A stretch of DNA of 62,955 bases from assembly GCA_028280635.1 (NCBI GenBank), contig JANQLM010000009.1:1-62955 (forward strand). The letters run 5' to 3'. Under the pieces are notes generated by a model that was given only the letters and a program-made list of their open reading frames with translations, did not search any database and was not told where the DNA came from. The DNA comes from Halieaceae bacterium. GTDB taxonomy: Bacteria > Pseudomonadota > Gammaproteobacteria > Pseudomonadales > Halieaceae. Position numbers and translations under genes: made by a program. The first letter of the stretch is position 1. The number at the start of each line of letters is the position of its first letter. Of the stretch, positions 57,075-62,955 are shown piece after piece.

Positions 57075-58195
57075 CAGGCTTCCGAGGGCGCCAATTGCCG
57101 AATACGTACCGGTTGCCCCGGACGCACCTGTTGCAGCCCGCGGATGATCACCTGCTCACCTTCATCCACCCCCTGCAATACCACGATCTTGTCCTCGACC
57201 CGCTCATCCAGCACCACGTTGCGGCGCTGCACGGTGCTGCCCTCCACCACCAGCACGAAGCTGCCCTGCTGGTCGGCCTGTACCGCTGCCTGGGGCACAA
57301 ACAGGGCTTCCGAGAGTTCCTCGCGCACGATCTCAACCCGCACGTACTGGCCGGGGACCAGCAGGCCGTAAGGGTTGGGAATCATCGCGCGGGATTCCAG
57401 GGTGCCGGTGTCTTCGGAGATGCGGTTGGAGAAATAGTCGATGCGGCCGATCTCCGGGTAGTAGACCTGGTTACGCAGCTTCAGCCGCACCACCAGGTCG
57501 CTGAGGTCTACATCGTTGAGATTGCGTGAGCCCGGCTGTCCCATGCGCTGTACGATCATATCCACAAAGGTGGTCTCCGATAGCTGGAACAGTGCGTGAA
57601 TGGGATCGACGCTCACCAGGGTGGTGAGCACCCCGGTGTTGGGGCCAACCAGGTCACCCGTGGTGTGGGTGCTGCGCCCGATGCGGCCGGAGATAGGCGC
57701 GCGGATCGTCGTATAGCCGAGATTCACCTCGGCTGTCTTCAGCGCGGCTTCCGCAGCGGCCACGCCGGCATCAGCCTCCAGCTTGGCGGCTCGCAGCCGA
57801 TCCATCTCGGATTCCGAGATGTTGCCGTCCGGCACCAGGTTCTCTCCGCGACGAAAGTTCTGCTCGGCATTTGCCTGGGTGGCGCGGGAACTGGCGAGGC
57901 CCGCCTTGGCACGGGCGACCTCGGCCTCGAACACGGCGGGATCGATCTCGTAGAGCACCTCGCCGGCCTCGACGAACTGACCCTCGGTGAATGTCCGGGC
58001 TTTCAGATATCCGGTGACCTGGGCTTCGATGGAGACATCGTCGATGGCCTGCAGGCGGCCAACGAAGGACGACTTGGGCTGGTAGGGATCCAGCACCACG
58101 TCGTCCACCACCACTTCAACCGGTGGGCGGGGCGGTGGCTCCTGGCTGCAAGCGGCCAGCAGCGCCGCTGCCAATAGAATGCTGAACCTGGTCAC
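57074..58195 (-). CDS. RND efflux periplasmic adaptor (AcrA/MexA type), lipoprotein
   Basis: 373 residues from a GTG at 58195, which has a GGGGA ribosome site and starts the lipoprotein signal ending LLAAC. Lipoyl/hairpin/beta-barrel pattern: [22 protein letters not shown], coiled hairpin (about 80-150), [10 protein letters not shown]. It links the permease to an outer-membrane channel. Confidence 0.93.
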   Translation of the reverse strand: MTRFSILLAAALLAACSQEPPPRPPVEVVVDDVVLDPYQPKSSFVGRLQAIDDVSIEAQVTGYLKARTFTEGQFVEAGEVLYEIDPAVFEAEVARAKAGLASSRATQANAEQNFRRGENLVPDGNISESEMDRLRAAKLEADAGVAAAEAALKTAEVNLGYTTIRAPISGRIGRSTHTTGDLVGPNTGVLTTLVSVDPIHALFQLSETTFVDMIVQRMGQPGSRNLNDVDLSDLVVRLKLRNQVYYPEIGRIDYFSNRISEDTGTLESRAMIPNPYGLLVPGQYVRVEIVREELSEALFVPQAAVQADQQGSFVLVVEGSTVQRRNVVLDERVEDKIVVLQGVDEGEQVIIRGLQQVRPGQPVRIRQLAPSEA

Positions 58196-58292
58196 TGTGT
58201 TTCCCCACGTCTGTTTTTCAAGGAGCAACGACTTTAGCAAAGCCCGGCCGGATACGCAGACATCAACGCAGCCAACAGCAGGAAGACCGGGC

Positions 58293-58322
58293 AAAAAAAA
58301 GGCCGCATTGAGGCGGCCTTTT
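58293..58322 (-). terminator. Intrinsic terminator of the cytochrome c5 gene
   Basis: On the minus strand AAAAGGCCGC, loop of six, GCGGCCTTTT, followed by a T run (A run 58293-58300 on the plus strand). It lies 18 nt after the cytochrome stop. Confidence 0.9.
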
Positions 58323-58340
58323 CAGAATCAGCGCAATGGC

Positions 58341-58766
58341 TTACTGGCTGCCGTCTACCATGTAATCGACGGCGGCAAGAATCTCATCGTCAGAGCAGGC
58401 CATACAGCCACCACGGGCAATCATGCCGGTACCGGCGACGCCGTTGAGGCCGCTGTCGTGCAGGGCGTCACGGCCCTTGGCAATGCGGTCTACCCAGGCA
58501 GCCACATCACCCAGCTTCGGTGCACCGCCGGCGCCGGTGGAGTGGCAGGCCATGCAGGCAGCGTTATAGACCTCTTCGCCGGAGCGCGGGCCCGAGGCCG
58601 CGGCCACCGTCGCGGTCGCGCAGCTACTGTCGCCGGCCATACAGACTTCACCATGCGGCTTGATGCGCTCGATGATGGCGGAGCGCTGCTCGTCAGTCTT
58701 CGCGAAGGCCGCCAGCGATATCGCAGCAGCAAACAAAATCACGAGTGTTTTCAATGACTTGGTCAT
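58341..58766 (-). CDS. Cytochrome c5 family protein
   Basis: 141 residues with a signal peptide (about 1-22). Haem site C71-M-A-C74-H75, axial M115 (GTGMIARGG), and the c5-type second pair C121-M-A-C124 near the end. A further C42/C49 pair lies before the haem domain. A periplasmic electron carrier. Confidence 0.92.
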   Translation of the reverse strand: MTKSLKTLVILFAAAISLAAFAKTDEQRSAIIERIKPHGEVCMAGDSSCATATVAAASGPRSGEEVYNAACMACHSTGAGGAPKLGDVAAWVDRIAKGRDALHDSGLNGVAGTGMIARGGCMACSDDEILAAVDYMVDGSQ

Positions 58767-58907
58767 AAATCCCTCAGGTGGAACGTCTCAGTGGACGCGA
58801 ATTATAGCGGCTTCACCGCCGCGCGGAAACTCGTCGGGCTTCCAATCGCCGCCCAGCCTGCCTAACATCCCTGCTCCGCATTTTTTCCACGCCGCCGAGG
58901 ACACGCC

Positions 58908-59528
58908 ATGAAGCTGTACACCTACGATCCTGCCCCGAATCCGATGCGTCTGAACCTGTTCCTGAAGTACAAGGGCATCGACATCGATACCCAGCAGGTA
59001 GACCTCGGCACCCTCGAGCAGCACAGCGACGAGTACGGCGCCATCAACCCCGCCCGCACGGTGCCCGCCCTGGTGCTGGACGGCGGCGATCTGCTGACCG
59101 AGGTGATCGGCCAGTGCGTCTACCTTGAAGCCCTGCACCCGGACAAGCCGCTGATGGGCAGCACGCCGCTGGAGCAGGCCGAGGTCATTAGCTGGGACCA
59201 CAAGATCTTCCTGCAAGGCATGGCGGCAATTGCCGACATCTTCCGCAACGGCCACCCGGCCTTCAAAGACCGGGCCATGCCCGGCCCGCTGAAGCTGCCG
59301 CAGATTCCCGAGCTCTGTGAGCGCGGCAAGCTGCGCCTGGAGGCTTTCTGGCCGATGATCGAGGTACAGCTCGGCAAGCACCCGTGGATCGCCGGCGACA
59401 ACTTCTCCTTTGCGGATATCGACCTCTACTGCCTGGTGCAGTTCGCCGGCTGGATCAAGGAAGGCATCCCCGAAGACTGCGCCAACGTGCAAGCCTGGTA
59501 TTCGCGAGCGGAGGCGGAACTGGGCTAA
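58908..59528 (+). CDS. Glutathione S-transferase family protein
   Basis: 206 residues: thioredoxin-like N-terminal domain (1-80, KLYTYDPAPNPMRLNLFLKYKGID) and all-helical C-terminal domain with the N-capping-box-like NFSFADIDLYCLV. Catalytic Ser/Cys is not obvious. Could use glutathione made through gshA at 10919. Monocistronic. Confidence 0.9.
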   Translation: MKLYTYDPAPNPMRLNLFLKYKGIDIDTQQVDLGTLEQHSDEYGAINPARTVPALVLDGGDLLTEVIGQCVYLEALHPDKPLMGSTPLEQAEVISWDHKIFLQGMAAIADIFRNGHPAFKDRAMPGPLKLPQIPELCERGKLRLEAFWPMIEVQLGKHPWIAGDNFSFADIDLYCLVQFAGWIKEGIPEDCANVQAWYSRAEAELG

Positions 59529-59564
59529 CGCTGAAGCGCCGCGGCGGGCGTTTCATTTCTAAAT

Positions 59565-59583
59565 GAAAATGATTATCATTAAG
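59565..59583 (+). promoter_or_regulatory. Fur box upstream of the TonB receptor gene
   Basis: GAAAATGATTATCATTAAG matches 15 of 19 positions of the Fur consensus GATAATGATAATCATTATC; the central AATGATTATCATT is a perfect palindrome. It lies 99 nt before the chosen ATG. Confidence 0.85.
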
Positions 59584-59681
59584 AAATCGACGTCGGCTAC
59601 CTGACGCCGATCTGCACTCCCCTGTTCACTACACAGGCGCATTGCTTGATGCGCCGGTACCGGTATGGATGTCCGCCGACC

Positions 59682-61859
59682 ATGAAGTATGCTGTATCAC
59701 CATGGATTTTCTCGCTGGCCCTGGTATCACCTGCCTATTCGCAAACTGAGAATGCGCCGCTAAACGACGTCGCCGACGACAGGCTGGAAACCGTGGTAGT
59801 CACTGCCCGGGCCGCCAAACTCTATCGCGTCAATGAAACCGAAGCAGGGCGATTGCCTATCGCCCCGCTCGACGCTTCCCAGTCGATCACGACGCTTACC
59901 GCCGAGCTTATCCGCGACCAGGGCGCGCGCGAGTCCACCGACCTGTATCGCAATATCTCGGGGGTCAGCCAGTTCAGCTACGCCGGTGTGACTGCGCGCG
60001 GTTTTCGCCAGACCGAAATTTTCTACGACGGCCTGCGCGGCGATCCACTGGTGACTTTCTCAGTGCCGCAGCTTTTCAATATTGAACGCGTGGAATTCCT
60101 CAAAGGGCCTGCCGGTATGCTCTATGGCGTCGGCGCCCCGGGCGGCCTGTTCAACTACGTCACCAAGAAACCCACGGAAGACTTCAACGCCAACCTGCGT
60201 GCGATTGCCGGCAACTTCGACCGGCAGGGCGTGTCCGGCGAGGTATCCGGGGGCTTGTCCGTGGATGGCCTGTCGGGTCGACTGGGCTTTTTCTATGAAG
60301 ACCGCGACCTGTTCCAGGACAACGCGGGTAACGAGACCTCAATCTACGACATAGGCCTCGCCCAGGATTTCGAGAACACACGAATCACCTTTCAGTACAC
60401 CCGCTACGACCAGGAACTTCCCGGTAGCCGGCTGCGTGGCGTACTGGTGGAGGAAGACGGCGACTTCATCACTGATATCGAGTGGAATCACAACGAAGCT
60501 TTCGACGGCATGGACCTGGAGACTGACTACTTCAATCTGCGGGCCGAGGGCACTATTGGCGAGAACCTGAGCTGGAACGCCTCCGCTCGCTATATTGACG
60601 CGCAGGAGTTGCAGCAGTGGCATAGCCCGATTGTGGTGCTGCTGGATTTCGATGAGGACACGCTGGAGAGAGGCTACGTCGACCAGGACCGGCAGCGCGA
60701 TATCGCCAGCGCCGGGGCCAACCTGATCTGGAAGACCTCGCTGGGACCTGTTGAGACACGCATCCTGGCCGGCTTTGACGTCTACAATGAGCAACTCGAC
60801 TTCCGCAACGGCGGCGCCAACACCGTGTTGCTGGGTGGCAATGTGCCCGGCATCAGTATCAGCCAGCCTGTTTACGGCGCCACCGATCCAAGCACCTACG
60901 ACGTGTCGAACACGTTTTCCGAAACCGAGCAGGACCGGCTGGGTGGCTACCTGCTCGGCGAGTTCACCTGGAGGCGCTGGATCGCCACCCTGGGAGTGCG
61001 CTATGACGAGTTCGAAGACGAATTCCAGTTCACTCAGTTCACCGGTACCGAGCGCCCGGTAGAGCGGTTCGATGATGATGAAACCACCATGCGCGCGGGC
61101 CTGGTCTACAAGCTCCGGGATGACGTGTCGCTGTATGCGCAGTGGTCTGAGAGCTTCGAGCCCCAGGATGCAGGTGTACAGACAGTGGAGGCAGGCGGTC
61201 CTTTCTCACCCACCACCGGCGAGATGTACGAGCTGGGGCTCAAGACGGAACTCTTCAACGGCCGGCTGCAGTCCAGCCTGGTGGCCTACCAGATTACTCG
61301 TGAGAACATCCTGCAGCCGGACCCGGCAGGGTCTGCCTTCGGACAGGAGCGCTTTGTCGCCGTCGGGGAAATCGAGAGTGAAGGCATCGAGTTTGATCTA
61401 TCTGCCGATATTACCGACGACTGGGTCTTCACCCTGGCCTACGGCTACAACGACACCAGCATCACGGAAGATGTGACTGGGGATGGGGGCGGCATTGGTA
61501 ACAATGTAGGCGACCAGTTCATCAATGCACCGGAGCACCAGCTTGGTATCTGGACTCGCTACCAGTTACCGGTGTTCGACATGGCCGTTGCCCTGGGTAT
61601 GGACTATATCGACGACCGGATCGGCTTCGGCGGGCAGGACGTACCCAGCTACGAGATTTTTGACGCCTCGCTATTCTGGGAGCCCGGCCCGGTAAGCGTG
61701 ATGCTACGCGTGGATAACCTGCTCGACGAGGAGTATGCAAGCTCGGGCTTCCTCGACATTACCGGGCGTATCCCGGCTGTATTTGGCCCTACATTGGGGC
61801 TCTACAACTTCCCGGGCTCACCCCGCAGCTATTTCCTGGAAGTCTCAAAAACCTGGTAG
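59682..61859 (+). CDS. TonB-dependent siderophore receptor
   Basis: 725 residues from the ATG at 59682, which begins the signal peptide (MKYAVSPWIFSLALVSPAYS). TonB box LETVVVTAR, plug domain (about 50-165) and 22-strand barrel ending NFPGSPRSYFLEVSKTW, the FhuA/FecA-type siderophore subfamily. A TTG/ATG at 59646-59649 opens the frame earlier without a signal. The Fur box upstream indicates iron-repressed expression. The siderophore is unknown; no biosynthesis genes are seen. Confidence 0.93.
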   Translation: MKYAVSPWIFSLALVSPAYSQTENAPLNDVADDRLETVVVTARAAKLYRVNETEAGRLPIAPLDASQSITTLTAELIRDQGARESTDLYRNISGVSQFSYAGVTARGFRQTEIFYDGLRGDPLVTFSVPQLFNIERVEFLKGPAGMLYGVGAPGGLFNYVTKKPTEDFNANLRAIAGNFDRQGVSGEVSGGLSVDGLSGRLGFFYEDRDLFQDNAGNETSIYDIGLAQDFENTRITFQYTRYDQELPGSRLRGVLVEEDGDFITDIEWNHNEAFDGMDLETDYFNLRAEGTIGENLSWNASARYIDAQELQQWHSPIVVLLDFDEDTLERGYVDQDRQRDIASAGANLIWKTSLGPVETRILAGFDVYNEQLDFRNGGANTVLLGGNVPGISISQPVYGATDPSTYDVSNTFSETEQDRLGGYLLGEFTWRRWIATLGVRYDEFEDEFQFTQFTGTERPVERFDDDETTMRAGLVYKLRDDVSLYAQWSESFEPQDAGVQTVEAGGPFSPTTGEMYELGLKTELFNGRLQSSLVAYQITRENILQPDPAGSAFGQERFVAVGEIESEGIEFDLSADITDDWVFTLAYGYNDTSITEDVTGDGGGIGNNVGDQFINAPEHQLGIWTRYQLPVFDMAVALGMDYIDDRIGFGGQDVPSYEIFDASLFWEPGPVSVMLRVDNLLDEEYASSGFLDITGRIPAVFGPTLGLYNFPGSPRSYFLEVSKTW

Positions 61860-61866
61860 ATCGCAA

Positions 61867-62955
61867 ATGCGAAAAGGCAGTAGCAAGCGCAGACGCTTCA
61901 CCCTGCATAGCTGGGCCGGCTTTCATTTTGCTGCTGTTATGAGCCTGGTACTGCTTACCGGTACGGTAGCAGTGCTGGCCAATGAGATCGACTGGTTACT
62001 TACACCTGCCATGCGGGTCACACCGGAGGGTGATCGGGTGAGCTGGCAGGAGGTGTACGACAACCTGGCGGCCCATGCACCGGGACACGGGATTGCCAGC
62101 ATCGCAAGCATGCAGGGCGATCATTTCGCCTACCGCGCCAGCATGACGGACGATCGCGGTGTGCGTTACTTCGCCTACATCAACCCGTGGACCGGCAAAG
62201 TCACAGGTACCGGCAGCCCACTGACCGTGCAGCGCTTCTTTCGAGACCTGCACCGCTACCTGTTTATGCCGGCGGCCCTCGGTCTGCCGATTGTGTCCCT
62301 GATGGCGATTCTACTGTCGATTTCGCTGTATACGGGCCTGCGCACCACCAGCAAGTGGCGCCAGATCGCGACCCGGGTTCGGACCAAACACGGGCTGCGG
62401 GTCGCCATCGGCGATGCGCACAAAGCGGCGGGGCTATGGAGTAGCTGGTTTATTGCCCTGATCATTGTTACCGGACTGTGGTACTTCGCCGAGCTGGTCG
62501 CGCTCGGCAGCGGCGGACGTTTCGAACCTCCGCGCCCGGCGCTGGATGAAACGACGCTTGCCGCTCGCGGCGACACGATTCCGGTGGCACCCGTCGATCA
62601 TTTCCTGGCGAGCGTGAAGCAGGCCTTTCCCGAACTGAGGCCCGATACGATCTACTTTCCGTTTCGCATTGGCGGTCCAGTCACGATACTGGGGCGGACG
62701 GACGACCCGCTGGTCCGTTCGCGGGCCAACCGGGTGTTTCTCGATCCCAGCGACGCCTCCATCATCAAGGTGCAACGCTCGACGGAGATCGGCGCTGCAG
62801 CCTACCTCAACGAGCTGGCAGACCCCCTGCATTTTGGCTACTTTGCAAAGCTGCCCAGCAAACTGATCTGGTTTGTTGGCGGGCTGGCCATGACCGGGCT
62901 GTCGCTCTCGGGCGTGTGGTTAACCTGGCGGCGGGTCAAGACCGCGTCACCCAGC
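61867..62955 (+). CDS. PepSY-associated membrane protein, probable ferric-siderophore reductase (3' end outside window)
   Basis: Open for 363 codons to the window edge, so partial. RRFTLHSWAGFHFAAVMSLVLLTGT starts a membrane helix with conserved His, followed by a periplasmic PepSY-like part, HRYLFMP before a second helix, DAHKAAGLWSSW before a third, a second periplasmic part with DPLHFGYFAKLPSKLIWFVGG and a fourth helix. This is the PepSY_TM pattern often paired with siderophore receptors and thought to reduce iron. The start is 7 nt after the receptor stop, so it shares the Fur-controlled operon. Confidence 0.87.
   Translation, partial: MRKGSSKRRRFTLHSWAGFHFAAVMSLVLLTGTVAVLANEIDWLLTPAMRVTPEGDRVSWQEVYDNLAAHAPGHGIASIASMQGDHFAYRASMTDDRGVRYFAYINPWTGKVTGTGSPLTVQRFFRDLHRYLFMPAALGLPIVSLMAILLSISLYTGLRTTSKWRQIATRVRTKHGLRVAIGDAHKAAGLWSSWFIALIIVTGLWYFAELVALGSGGRFEPPRPALDETTLAARGDTIPVAPVDHFLASVKQAFPELRPDTIYFPFRIGGPVTILGRTDDPLVRSRANRVFLDPSDASIIKVQRSTEIGAAAYLNELADPLHFGYFAKLPSKLIWFVGGLAMTGLSLSGVWLTWRRVKTASPS

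Overview
The window looks like an ordinary stretch of chromosome from a GC-rich, aerobic, probably marine gammaproteobacterium. Gene content (Rsd/AlgQ, algZ-algR beside hemC and argH, lptM-lysA-dapF-xerC, UbiK, TorF, GlnK-AmtB) and gene order fit the Pseudomonas/Cellvibrionales side of the class; a Halieaceae-like member is my best guess, from memory of gene content and not from any search. Many blocks are collinear with the gshA-to-rep part of Pseudomonas chromosomes, but with insertions and reshuffling. No rRNA, tRNA, CRISPR array, prophage or insertion sequence was seen.

Layout. 18-1648: a translationally coupled pair on the minus strand, a halohydrin dehalogenase (easily misread as an ordinary SDR) followed by an exported paraoxonase-like lactonase. 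1752-10838: moaA, a nitronate monooxygenase, a zinc alcohol dehydrogenase with a divergent LysR regulator, a MoxR/VWA pair, an LLM flavin enzyme with a YgjV-like membrane protein, and an APH-like kinase. 10919-14146: gshA-acpH-dsbB-rsd. 14200-20521: FKBP isomerase, orphan ParA, a TIGR02444 gene overlapping both neighbours, the ABC-F protein YheS, an EAL-CBS-GGDEF protein and a GIY-YIG protein. 20536-23459: an arsenite-methyltransferase-like gene behind a TVP38/disulfide-reductase fusion. 23680-30010: trxA, a long structured leader and rho, a pepP remnant, ubiD, a TIGR03545-like protein and an alpha carbonic anhydrase.

30030-36168 is the haem block hemC-hemD-hemX-hemY behind algZ-algR. 36097-43204 carries argH, a DUF3187 protein, and the compact operon lptM-lysA-dapF-DUF484-xerC-HAD with 4-nt overlaps. 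43201-46350 is nitrogen control: two P-II genes and amtB, with a sigma-54 promoter and an NtrC-like site upstream of glnK. 46351-52348 holds ubiK, yifB, torF, a large branched inverted repeat, a DUF6482 gene and rep. 52379-62955 holds a serine hydrolase, an RND efflux pump and adaptor, cytochrome c5, a GST, and a Fur-box-preceded TonB receptor followed by a PepSY reductase-like protein cut off by the window end.

Most noteworthy: the halohydrin dehalogenase/paraoxonase-like pair; the ArsM-like methyltransferase with its membrane-fused reductase; the tandem hairpins in the rho leader; the peptidase remnant in frame behind the rho stop; and the 104-bp perfect-armed inverted repeat near 49.8 kb. 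All functional calls are from reading the sequence; no database search was run.
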